DNA of 55,307 bases from a virus. The stretch's first letter is position 1, and each line of letters opens with the position of its first letter. The translations under genes and the position numbers were made by a program. Positions 7,170 to 13,690 of the stretch are shown here, one piece after another. A model generated the notes under the pieces. That model worked only from the letters and a program-made list of their open reading frames with translations, was not told the DNA's origin and made no database searches. The stretch spans positions 1 to 55,307 of IMG/VR virus record IMGVR_UViG_3300033143_003628; one strand, written 5' to 3'.

Positions 7170-8342
7170 ATGACAGACCTTTTTGAAAAGATGAAAGCTC
7201 TTAAAGCTAAGAAAGATCAAGCAGCGCGAGAGACCCCCCAGGACGAGCCAGAACAGGCAAGTTCTGCGGGCAGTACTGTGCAGTGTCCATGTGGCAGTTC
7301 GCTCGCTGGTGAGTGTGCTGAGTGCGACGCAGATAATATAGAAGACCCGGAGATAGTTGCGAGGCTCAAAAACGTAGGTGTGAACCCGCCCGCGCCTACG
7401 ACTGCCGAGCTGCCGGATCTGCCGGAAAAGAAAAAGGCGGTTAAGCAGAACGCCGCCGGTACTTGTCCCTTTTGTGACAAAGAATTCAAAAATTTGAATA
7501 GGCACAAATGTAAAAAGAAACCTGCCGAGCTGAACGAAGGTACAAATGTGCGGACGGAAATCGTTGACAAAGATATTGATAGGCAACTGGACGACGAAGT
7601 TATAGTGGACGAAAGTAAATTCTATATTGAAGGTGTTGAAATTGTTTGTCCTGATTGCGGGATAGCTCAACTCACGATGCCATCGGCAGATGTAGAAGAA
7701 GGAAAATATGCTTTCATGTGTCTTAACGCCGCACGTAGAAAAGAATTTGTTGTTGATAATTCTAAAACATCTGGACCCAGTGTGACACCTGCCGAGCCTA
7801 AAGAAACTTTTGATCCCTGTCCTAATTGCGGCAGTGCTGCCACAACTATTGTTAACAAGGGCATGGACTCAGAACATTATCTTTGTGTCGATTGTAATCA
7901 GAAATGGAATCACGATAACAATGTGGCAAAGGTTAGTGTCACAAACGTAACAAATGTCACTGTGGCAGAGGTCAAAGAAGTGACAGAACAAGAACCAAAT
8001 GTTACCGAACACAAATTAGAAGTGACCTTCGACAGAACACCTGGCTTCGATTTGTACATCGATATTCTAATCGAACGAGCGCAGGACATGCCACAAAAGA
8101 TCTATTCGTTTGATGACTTCATTAAAAAGTTTTGTGACGAAGTAAATGAAGGAACGAAAGAAGTCCACTGGAAAGTGGTCGAGTACGCTAAGGGCGCAGG
8201 GTATTTGATTGCGGTATTGGAAGACTGGTTTAAGCAGAACGAACTGGATGGGATTTTAATTGCGAGTTCAAGTTCGTTAGAATTTTCTGTAGTCCAATCC
8301 GTACTAAAAAGAAATGCACGAAACGTGCTTCAGGGGGTATGA
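7170..8342 (+). CDS. Multi-zinc-ribbon protein, first gene of the P1 operon
   Basis: 390 residues. Several Cys/His clusters are visible: C39/C41/C49/C52, a C2HC finger at 99-114 (CPFC...H...C), a pair at 160-163 with a later Cys, and a ribbon with CPNC near 216 and CVDC near 238. A Val/Thr/Glu-rich linker with repeated NVT and EVTE units follows (about 255-280), then a C-terminal alpha/beta domain of about 110 residues. Proteins with stacked zinc ribbons usually bind nucleic acid or RNA polymerase, so a regulatory role is reasonable but unproven. The ATG is preceded by GAAGGTAAAAAA. It overlaps the next gene at its stop. Confidence 0.65.
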   Translation: MTDLFEKMKALKAKKDQAARETPQDEPEQASSAGSTVQCPCGSSLAGECAECDADNIEDPEIVARLKNVGVNPPAPTTAELPDLPEKKKAVKQNAAGTCPFCDKEFKNLNRHKCKKKPAELNEGTNVRTEIVDKDIDRQLDDEVIVDESKFYIEGVEIVCPDCGIAQLTMPSADVEEGKYAFMCLNAARRKEFVVDNSKTSGPSVTPAEPKETFDPCPNCGSAATTIVNKGMDSEHYLCVDCNQKWNHDNNVAKVSVTNVTNVTVAEVKEVTEQEPNVTEHKLEVTFDRTPGFDLYIDILIERAQDMPQKIYSFDDFIKKFCDEVNEGTKEVHWKVVEYAKGAGYLIAVLEDWFKQNELDGILIASSSSLEFSVVQSVLKRNARNVLQGV

Positions 8343-8344
8343 TA

Positions 8345-8557
8345 ATGTCTTCAATAGATCATTTATTTGAAGAGCAGGAAAAGAAACTCGCTATGGCATT
8401 AGATGTTATTGAATACACACGTATGATTGTATCTGATGCAGGATTTCAGCACATCAAAGAGATAGTGAAAGAGCTTAAAATTCGCACGGTAGAACGAGAC
8501 GCCCTACAAGCCAGGTTGAACGAACTTCACGAACTAATTCGTTGGGAACAAAAATGA
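8345..8557 (+). CDS. Short helical protein sharing a module with the next gene
   Basis: The ATG at 8345 lies eight bases after GGGGG, better placed than the ATG at 8339. The 70-residue product contains the helix IKEIVKELKIRTVERDALQ, which recurs nearly unchanged in the following protein. Helical and charged; unknown function. Confidence 0.55.
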   Translation: MSSIDHLFEEQEKKLAMALDVIEYTRMIVSDAGFQHIKEIVKELKIRTVERDALQARLNELHELIRWEQK

Positions 8558-8958
8558 AACCAAGAATATATAATGAAAATTTTTGTGACATCGCATGCTC
8601 TTATTTAAGAGTTGAAACTACTTATCAAGGAGTTTGCGATAGTGTTTGTATTTTATATGATCATGCTATTTTAGAAAAAGATTATGCAGAAAGTAAAATG
8701 CTGAGATGTAAAACTTGTAAATTAGAAGAGATTATTAGTTATACACAAGATGAAATAGAGGCGGCAGGATTTAATTACTTAAAAGAGATAGTGAAAGAAT
8801 TAGAAATCCGCACGGCAGAACGGGACGAACTTCAAGTCCGGTCGAAGGAGATTGAAAAACTAACAAATCTGTTATCCAAAGATAGTGATTATTTTGATAT
8901 TAGTGAGACAATAAAAACAATTCGAGAAATAATTTGCGCCAATGAAAATGACAACTGA
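8554..8958 (+). CDS. Hypothetical protein with repeated helical module and Cys pairs
   Basis: ATG at 8554 overlaps the preceding stop (ATGA). The N-terminal half has Cys residues including a CKTC pair (about 51-54). The middle carries a second copy of the helix seen in the upstream gene (LKEIVKELEIRTAERDELQ), so the two genes share a duplicated module. Function unknown. Confidence 0.55.
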   Translation: MKPRIYNENFCDIACSYLRVETTYQGVCDSVCILYDHAILEKDYAESKMLRCKTCKLEEIISYTQDEIEAAGFNYLKEIVKELEIRTAERDELQVRSKEIEKLTNLLSKDSDYFDISETIKTIREIICANENDN

Positions 8959-9118
8959 AGCCGATAATCTACGTAAGAAATATGAATTTCTTGCTACCGT
9001 GGCTAAAGAAATGGATGTCTCAATCACTTGGCTTCTAAAAAATTACGAAGTAAAAGAAACAGATGTGTGCTGGATACTCGAACATAGAGGTGATGTAAAT
9101 GGACTTGAATTTAGATAA
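8948..9118 (+). CDS. Hypothetical protein (56 aa)
   Basis: Starts ATG ACA inside the end of the preceding gene and runs 20 bases into the next. The 56-residue product is acidic and helical. Small size and overlap at both ends fit the packed style of this operon. Family unknown. Confidence 0.5.
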   Translation: MTTEADNLRKKYEFLATVAKEMDVSITWLLKNYEVKETDVCWILEHRGDVNGLEFR

Positions 9119-9710
9119 GCAGACCGTGCAGAATTTTTACAAGTTTATGCAAGCGCAGTATGGGTTAACATATGTGCCAAAGCAAAAGTCATGGGTCATG
9201 AAAGTCTGCGCTTTTTTCGTGTCACTATTGGGATACATGTCTAAAGAAAAATTTATGACTAGGTTCACTACTACATTTTTTAAAAAAGTGTACCTGTCTT
9301 TTAAACCTGGCGGCGATAAAATTTCTTTGGCCGAACAGGTTTGGATCTTGGTGCACGAATGTGAACACATCGAACAGCAGATGGCCGATGGGTTTTTGTT
9401 TTACACAAATTATCTTTTTATTAAGAGGTATCGGTTAGCGTATGAAACCGAGGCGTATTGTGCGGGAATTGAAATGTCCTATTTTTTAAATTCTAAAAAA
9501 TTAAATGTAATAAGGCTAGTGGATTCACTTAAAAATTATGGGTTCAAAAGTAACGAACTAAATGAGGCGCACAATGAATTTTTAAATGTTTATATTAGAA
9601 CAGGTCAAAAACAATATCGACAAAGTGCCACACTTGTTGCTATGATGTTTTTCGAAACTGGTTTCACTATTGATGGTGGGGCCGAACATAGTAACGGAGA
9701 TTACAAATAA
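9099..9710 (+). CDS. Small zinc metalloprotease-like protein
   Basis: 203 residues. The motif LVHECEHIEQQ near residues 84-94 is an HExxH zinc-metalloprotease signature, and a downstream Glu in YETEAYCAG (about 112-120) could be the third ligand as in gluzincins. A hydrophobic stretch near residues 33-46 could touch the membrane but is short. The substrate is unknown; a host or phage protein is the natural guess. The ribosome site (AGAGGTGATGTAAATG) is weak and the start overlaps the preceding gene. Confidence 0.65.
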   Translation: MDLNLDKQTVQNFYKFMQAQYGLTYVPKQKSWVMKVCAFFVSLLGYMSKEKFMTRFTTTFFKKVYLSFKPGGDKISLAEQVWILVHECEHIEQQMADGFLFYTNYLFIKRYRLAYETEAYCAGIEMSYFLNSKKLNVIRLVDSLKNYGFKSNELNEAHNEFLNVYIRTGQKQYRQSATLVAMMFFETGFTIDGGAEHSNGDYK

Positions 9711-9723
9711 AAAGGAGAACAAG

Positions 9724-10011
9724 ATGACAGCTAAAGACAAGCGGCTAGGTTATGAAGCCAAAGACATGATCACTGGATTTAAAGGAATTGTCACAAGTGT
9801 TACCCAATGGATGACAGGTTGTGATCGTCTTTTGATTCAGCCGCAGGACTTGGACAAAGATGGTAAGCCGGTTGATGCGTCATGGTTTGACGAGAATCAA
9901 GTCATTATTTTAAGTAAGAAGAAAAAAATCGTTCTCAATAACGAGAAAGAAGCAAAGAAGACTGAAAAGCCTAAAACGGGCGGACCCCAAAACGATCCTA
10001 AGAGATGGTAA
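9724..10011 (+). CDS. Conserved phage protein with SH3/KOW-like fold
   Basis: The ATG at 9724 follows a strong AAAAGGAG site. The core (VKD-type start, TGFKGIVTS, GCDRLLIQP, WFDENQV) matches a small conserved phage/plasmid family of about 60-70 residues with an SH3-like beta barrel. A basic tail of 35 residues has been added here. Biochemical role in the family is not established. Confidence 0.65.
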   Translation: MTAKDKRLGYEAKDMITGFKGIVTSVTQWMTGCDRLLIQPQDLDKDGKPVDASWFDENQVIILSKKKKIVLNNEKEAKKTEKPKTGGPQNDPKRW

Positions 10012-10024
10012 AAAGGAGAGCAAA

Positions 10025-10345
10025 ATGAACGACAGGAAAAAGAAACTAAATGATTTGCAAGCACAGCTAGTCGAGCTACGAAAAAAGCCAGGTGCTTCGT
10101 TTCATATCATTCGGCAGAAAGAGAAACAGGTTAACGCCGAACTGAAACGATTACGGGAAGAGGCTAGGCTGAACGGTGCAGAGCAGAAGCTTGAAAAAGC
10201 AACCGAGCGTTCTGCGGAAGCCGACGAAGAGTTCAAACGTGCCGAATTAGCGGAGACCGAGCGGGACAAGATGAAGGTGAAGGAAGAGAAAGCGCGGGCG
10301 GAAGCCAAAGCGAAGAAAGAAGCGAGGGTAGAAGATGGCGAGTAA
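10025..10345 (+). CDS. Highly charged coiled-coil protein (106 aa)
   Basis: AAAAGGAG site before the ATG. The chain is almost wholly Glu/Lys/Arg/Ala helix, a long coiled coil. It overlaps the next small gene. Possibly a scaffold or spacer; unknown. Confidence 0.6.
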   Translation: MNDRKKKLNDLQAQLVELRKKPGASFHIIRQKEKQVNAELKRLREEARLNGAEQKLEKATERSAEADEEFKRAELAETERDKMKVKEEKARAEAKAKKEARVEDGE

Positions 10346-10487
10346 ACAAAAAAATAAAAAAGTAACTAAGAAACAAGAAATCACATTTGGCCTAATGCCC
10401 GAGAGCTGGCGTGTTCGGCCAGATAAAATTGTTTTTAAAAGGGCTATAACATTTTCGACAGAGGAAGCTGCCGATGCCGAAGAGTAA
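10335..10487 (+). CDS. Small basic protein (50 aa)
   Basis: ATG at 10335 inside the end of the preceding gene, with GAGGGTAGAAG as ribosome site. The N-terminus is Lys-rich (KQKNKKVTKKQ), the C-terminus acidic. It overlaps the next gene by 14 bases. Too small to assign. Confidence 0.5.
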   Translation: MASKQKNKKVTKKQEITFGLMPESWRVRPDKIVFKRAITFSTEEAADAEE

Positions 10488-10719
10488 AAAAACAATTCAG
10501 GACATGCAACGTGAACTTGTAAAGATGCAAACAAGTGTCACGGTGCTAAACAAAGATATTCGCGCTAAGAAATTGCAGATGAAGAAGGAAGAAAAAAGAT
10601 TGGCGGCGGCAGAACGAGTTCAGCGAGCGGACGCGATAGCCGAGCGCGAAGCGGTCGAAGTAAAAGTCGAAAGGCAAAGACTTAGAGAGGCCGATAGAAC
10701 TTTGGCGGAAGGGGTATAA
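10474..10719 (+). CDS. Coiled-coil protein (81 aa)
   Basis: Starts in the end of the preceding gene after GAGGAAG. Basic N-terminus then continuous heptads. Resembles the coiled coil at 10025 in composition; the two may be related or may form a hetero-oligomer. Confidence 0.55.
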   Translation: MPKSKKTIQDMQRELVKMQTSVTVLNKDIRAKKLQMKKEEKRLAAAERVQRADAIAEREAVEVKVERQRLREADRTLAEGV

Positions 10720-10721
10720 AG

Positions 10722-11174
10722 ATGGCAAGTGAAAAAGAAGTCACTTTAAATTTGGGCAAGCGTATGGATCTTTTAGAAAGAGATCAAGAACTTCTGCTTA
10801 GTAATGTAGCAAAGATTCATGAAGACAATGGAAAAGTGCATGGAGATCTAGAAGAGATCCGCGAAGTAATCGAATCCGTAGATAAGTTTGCAATAAGTTT
10901 GCAAGATAATAAAATTCCGTCACAAAAAAGCCCTTACGAAAAATCTTTCATTAAGAGCAAAAAATTTCTTGCGTTCTTTTTCGAAGAGTCCTTGCTTGCA
11001 GGTCTACTGGGATACGCTTTGAAGACACAAACGATCACCTGGCCGCTGGCGATGTTTATGACTATAGGTGTCGCGGGCATGTGCGCGTTAGCTATCAACT
11101 ACATCATTTCTCAGAACGCGGCGGACAAATTTATGCGCGGGCTCGAAGGAATTTCACGACATGCCGGAAGTTGA
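10722..11174 (+). CDS. Two-span membrane protein, holin candidate
   Basis: 150 residues. An N-terminal coiled-coil of about 60 residues is followed by two hydrophobic spans (about 82-100 and 107-129) joined by a short loop, and a short basic tail. This layout fits class II holin-like proteins, and spanin-like genes follow 160 bases downstream, so a lysis role is plausible. No family signature was recognised. Confidence 0.55.
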   Translation: MASEKEVTLNLGKRMDLLERDQELLLSNVAKIHEDNGKVHGDLEEIREVIESVDKFAISLQDNKIPSQKSPYEKSFIKSKKFLAFFFEESLLAGLLGYALKTQTITWPLAMFMTIGVAGMCALAINYIISQNAADKFMRGLEGISRHAGS

Positions 11175-11325
11175 CACAGAAGTTTTTAAAAAATGTGTAG
11201 CCGATGCGGATAGAGTTAGGCGCGAATCAGGACTGCCGATTAAAATCAATCTGCGAAAACTTAGCGCGGGTGAATTCCGAACGGTGTTGCAAGTGCTCTG
11301 GTGTTACTATTGTTCCAAGGTGTGA
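11161..11325 (+). CDS. Hypothetical protein (54 aa)
   Basis: ATG at 11161 overlaps the end of the holin candidate, with GAAGGA upstream. The 54-residue product has three Cys near the C-terminus (WCYYC) and a basic middle. It ends ten bases before the spanin-like gene. Unknown. Confidence 0.5.
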   Translation: MPEVDTEVFKKCVADADRVRRESGLPIKINLRKLSAGEFRTVLQVLWCYYCSKV

Positions 11326-11334
11326 GGTAAAAAA

Positions 11335-11760
11335 ATGTTTGTAGTTAAGAACTATAGAAAATCGGAAGACAACATAACTAAATTATTCGCCTGGTATTCC
11401 AAACTCAAATGGTGGCAAAAAGTTCTAGCTGCCACACCTGTATTAATTGCTATTACTTTGTTATTTCTGTTTTTTCTTTCGACTGGCGGCAGTAAGTATG
11501 AAGGTGTTGTTCGGCGCGAAAGAAAGCGGGTCGATAGTCTACTGGTCGAGCACCATAAGACCGATGCGGACCTGGCCGAGCTGCAAAATGATTCCATAAA
11601 AGAACGAAATAAAATAATTGCAGGGATGGAGGCAAGACATGCGGAGACTGAAAAAATTATTGATAGTATCGACGGTGCTTGCATTGACGATCTCGCTGGT
11701 ATCGCTGCCGATTTGCGCACAAGACATCGTGCTGCCATTAGAGATAGAAACGAAGATTAA
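11335..11760 (+). CDS. i-spanin-like (Rz-type) membrane protein
   Basis: 141 residues with a basic cytoplasmic N-terminus, one transmembrane span at about 30-48 and a periplasmic coiled coil. That is the shape of an inner-membrane spanin, which fuses inner and outer membranes in the last step of lysis of a Gram-negative host. A second gene with a signal peptide begins inside it in the +1 frame, as in Rz/Rz1 pairs. The assignment rests on topology and the nested arrangement. Confidence 0.55.
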   Translation: MFVVKNYRKSEDNITKLFAWYSKLKWWQKVLAATPVLIAITLLFLFFLSTGGSKYEGVVRRERKRVDSLLVEHHKTDADLAELQNDSIKERNKIIAGMEARHAETEKIIDSIDGACIDDLAGIAADLRTRHRAAIRDRNED

Positions 11761-12100
11761 AAAGCAACCTGCGTTCTGTTTTAAAGGTGACGATTTCAAG
11801 CTGGTCCTGAAGATCTATCAGGGATATATTTCCAGGGGATCTGATGTGACCGATTTGAAAGCGGAGATTGACACACTTGAAACCACTGCGAACACGGCAG
11901 AGCTAAGACGGTCGGGCTGTTCGAAAACTTTGAAAGAGGTCGAAGCAGATCGGCAGAACATTTATCAGATTAGGAAGGAAGAAGCGCGGGCCGCACGTAA
12001 AGAAAAAGTAAAGGGAAAACTTGTGGCAATCTTGGGTGGCGCGGGTGCGGGGATAGTGGGTATAGGTATCGGAATTTTGATAGGGGTGTTTGCAATTTAA
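11639..12100 (+). CDS. Spanin partner or u-spanin candidate
   Basis: I choose the ATG at 11639, which opens directly into a typical signal peptide (MRRLKK, then a hydrophobic core) ending LPIC-AQD with Cys26, over an ATG at 11618. The last 26 residues are a Gly-rich membrane span (about 128-153). A Cys after an N-terminal signal plus a C-terminal span is the plan of a unimolecular spanin, and nesting within the upstream gene recalls Rz1. The residue before Cys26 is Ile, not the usual Gly/Ala/Ser, so lipid attachment is uncertain. Confidence 0.5.
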   Translation: MRRLKKLLIVSTVLALTISLVSLPICAQDIVLPLEIETKIKKQPAFCFKGDDFKLVLKIYQGYISRGSDVTDLKAEIDTLETTANTAELRRSGCSKTLKEVEADRQNIYQIRKEEARAARKEKVKGKLVAILGGAGAGIVGIGIGILIGVFAI

Positions 12101-12123
12101 AATTATTGAAAGGAAGTTCGATC

Positions 12124-12309
12124 ATGTCAACGAGTAGTAGCAGTAGTGGTATAGGTTTCCCAGGTCTTTTAACAATAGCTTTTATAGTTTTGAAATTGAT
12201 AGGCTATATCAAATGGTCTTGGTGGTGGGTGCTTTCACCAATGTGGATTGGTTTGAGTATAGTGATAATAATTATAATAGTATTTCTTATTATAAGAGCT
12301 TTTCTTTAA
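12124..12309 (+). CDS. Two-span membrane protein, Tmemb_185A-like
   Basis: ATG at 12124 after GAAAGGAAG; an upstream ATG at 12106 overlaps the ribosome site. After a Ser-rich start there are two membrane spans separated by the motif KWSWWWVLSPMWI, which marks a family of small phage proteins annotated as transmembrane fragile-X-F-like. Function in phages is unknown. Confidence 0.65.
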   Translation: MSTSSSSSGIGFPGLLTIAFIVLKLIGYIKWSWWWVLSPMWIGLSIVIIIIIVFLIIRAFL

Positions 12310-12323
12310 AGAAGGGATCAATT

Positions 12324-12569
12324 ATGTCAAGCGATGTACCGGAAATAATCAAAGAAGATTTTGTATGTCACTACTGGGTTATGTCACAAATGTTAGCAGC
12401 TCTTTTCGGCACAGACGAGCCGGAAGCTTTATATGAACATGTGTATAGAGCATTTGAAGACTTGGAAGGTTCTACTGATATTAAATTAATTGAAAATGTA
12501 ATTAAAACGCGGACTCCCAGTATCGTTCTTACGGCATATAAGAAAGGATTTATAAATAATGAATTTTAA
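12324..12569 (+). CDS. Hypothetical acidic helical protein (81 aa)
   Basis: ATG at 12324 after GAAGGGATC. Acidic helical protein with no motif recognised. Its stop codon forms the left foot of the long hairpin that follows. Confidence 0.55.
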   Translation: MSSDVPEIIKEDFVCHYWVMSQMLAALFGTDEPEALYEHVYRAFEDLEGSTDIKLIENVIKTRTPSIVLTAYKKGFINNEF

Positions 12570-12693
12570 AAAGCGGAGTCGGTTAAGCGCCGATTCATTC
12601 ACACTAATGGAACAACGTACCTGGAGCAATAATGGAACAACGTACCTGGAGCAATAATGTATCAGGTATTTTCGCAGACCGACTCTGCTTTTT
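12568..12693 (+). ncRNA. Long-stem structured RNA element, possibly a terminator
   Basis: A 16-base arm at 12568-12583 (AAAAAGCGGAGTCGGT) pairs with 12678-12693 (ACCGACTCTGCTTTTT) with only one G-U pair, and a further GCG/CGC step lies inside. The 94-base interior holds two exact copies of a 25-base repeat. The T-run at the 3' foot would make it a terminator, but the large loop is atypical, so a stable small RNA or regulated leader is also possible. Confidence 0.5.
12605..12654 (+). repeat. Tandem 25-base direct repeat
   Basis: Two exact head-to-tail copies (12605-12629 and 12630-12654), with five more matching bases after them. They lie inside the loop of the long hairpin and outside any open frame. 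Confidence 0.9.
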
Positions 12694-12721
12694 AGAATTC
12701 ATTTGAAAGGAAATTTCAGCC

Positions 12722-12934
12722 ATGCGACTATTAAAAAATAAAACAAGGATACAATTGGACTTTACAAAAGAAGCCATAAAAGATTTGGACTTTGTTCAGA
12801 AAAAACTAGGTGCGGCTTCGAGGGCAGAAGTCTTTCGCAGATCCCTTAAGCTTATGAAATACGCCCTCGATGAAAATCTTAATTTGCTTTTTGTAAATGA
12901 CGACGGTACAGCAAAAACGTTTATGATTTTTTAG
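12722..12934 (+). CDS. Ribbon-helix-helix DNA-binding protein
   Basis: 70 residues. A beta strand (RIQLDF, 9-14) followed by two helices (about 16-30 and 33-50, with SRAEVFRRSLKLMKYAL) is the CopG/Arc-type fold. Such dimers bind operators through paired strands. It follows the hairpin element with a GAAAGGAAA ribosome site. It is a candidate repressor for the palindromic sites in the phage promoters. Confidence 0.7.
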   Translation: MRLLKNKTRIQLDFTKEAIKDLDFVQKKLGAASRAEVFRRSLKLMKYALDENLNLLFVNDDGTAKTFMIF

Positions 12935-12947
12935 GAAAGGAACAACC

Positions 12948-13490
12948 GTGCCATTTTATTGCGACAAATGTAAAAGTGATCCGCTACTCGCGGCACCTGG
13001 TATATGTCCCTTCGCTATTGAACATCAAACATCAAACATAGCATCTGAACAATTAATAGATTGGATTGATAAAGGAATAAGATTTTCCGACTGTATAAAA
13101 AGGTTCGGTTTAAAAATACCTGACTGGCAGAAAGGTATACTAAAGTTACCTAAGAAAAAAAGACCCGCGCCTAAAGCACTTAAGAAAGTTCTGCCTAAAA
13201 AATTTAACGTGACAAAAAATCATTCCGCGAAGTTTGACGGCGAACCTGTGACACATATGCAACTAAGAATACTTACGGCCATCGAAGAATTTTGGTTGCA
13301 AAATAAATATGGTCCGGTGCAGCGCGAGCTTAGTAGGTTGGGCGGTATGTCCAGGGGTTCGGCACTGTTCGAGCAACTTAGAGTACTGCGCGAGCGCGGT
13401 TTAATAATTCAGACCATGGTCGAAGGCCGAAGCATACAGCGAACTTTGCGGACAAGGCGCACAAATGTGACGGTGGAAATCACATGGTAA
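12948..13490 (+). CDS. Zinc-finger plus winged-helix protein
   Basis: GTG start after GGAAAGGAAC. The N-terminus carries a Cys cluster (C5, C8, C20). A basic linker follows (KLPKKKRPAPKALKK), then a C-terminal LexA-like winged helix (about 100-175: LRILTAIEEFW, GPVQRELSRLGG, LRVLRERGLI). Probably a transcription factor. It overlaps the next gene. Confidence 0.65.
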   Translation: MPFYCDKCKSDPLLAAPGICPFAIEHQTSNIASEQLIDWIDKGIRFSDCIKRFGLKIPDWQKGILKLPKKKRPAPKALKKVLPKKFNVTKNHSAKFDGEPVTHMQLRILTAIEEFWLQNKYGPVQRELSRLGGMSRGSALFEQLRVLRERGLIIQTMVEGRSIQRTLRTRRTNVTVEITW

Positions 13491-13657
13491 AGGTCAAAAC
13501 TTACGACCCATCTAAAGTTAGTATGATTGTCGCAGGACAAAAAGTGACAGGTATTTATATTGAACCAAAACAAATACCTGCGAAAAGCTTTCGCGTGTGG
13601 TTTGGACCCTATGAATATTTAATGTTCTACCCTGCATGGTTTGGTGAACTAAAGTGA
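13484..13657 (+). CDS. Small protein resembling the N-terminus of the tail tube protein
   Basis: 57 residues, ATG at 13484 overlapping the preceding TAA. Its start (KTYDPSKVSMIVAGQKVTG) is like the start of the DUF3277 tail tube protein encoded at 40968 (GTYDPKQVATVFSGHLITG). The rest is aromatic-rich and different. It may be an independent small protein with a similar strand order. Function unknown. Confidence 0.5.
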   Translation: MVKVKTYDPSKVSMIVAGQKVTGIYIEPKQIPAKSFRVWFGPYEYLMFYPAWFGELK

Positions 13658-13690
13658 CAACACTAAAGTGACAACTCTAAAGTGACAACT
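13649..13690 (+). repeat. Three tandem 14-base start-site repeats
   Basis: Three copies of CTAAAGTGACAACT (first copy ends CA). Each contains GTG ACA, and each GTG overlaps the TGA that ends the previous frame. The first two copies encode five-codon minigenes (Met-Thr-Thr-Leu-Lys-stop at 13654-13671 and 13668-13685); the third starts the helicase gene. Confidence 0.85.

Noticed and set aside
7134-7670. 178-residue open frame on the - strand
   Set aside because: Lies antisense to the zinc-ribbon protein, whose Cys motifs show the + strand is coding.
12213-12323. N-terminal extension of the gene at 12324
   Set aside because: It would overlap the membrane protein gene in another frame and has no ribosome site; ATG at 12324 is well placed.
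12605-12654. CRISPR-like repeat
   Set aside because: Only two copies, directly adjacent with no spacer, and inside a hairpin.
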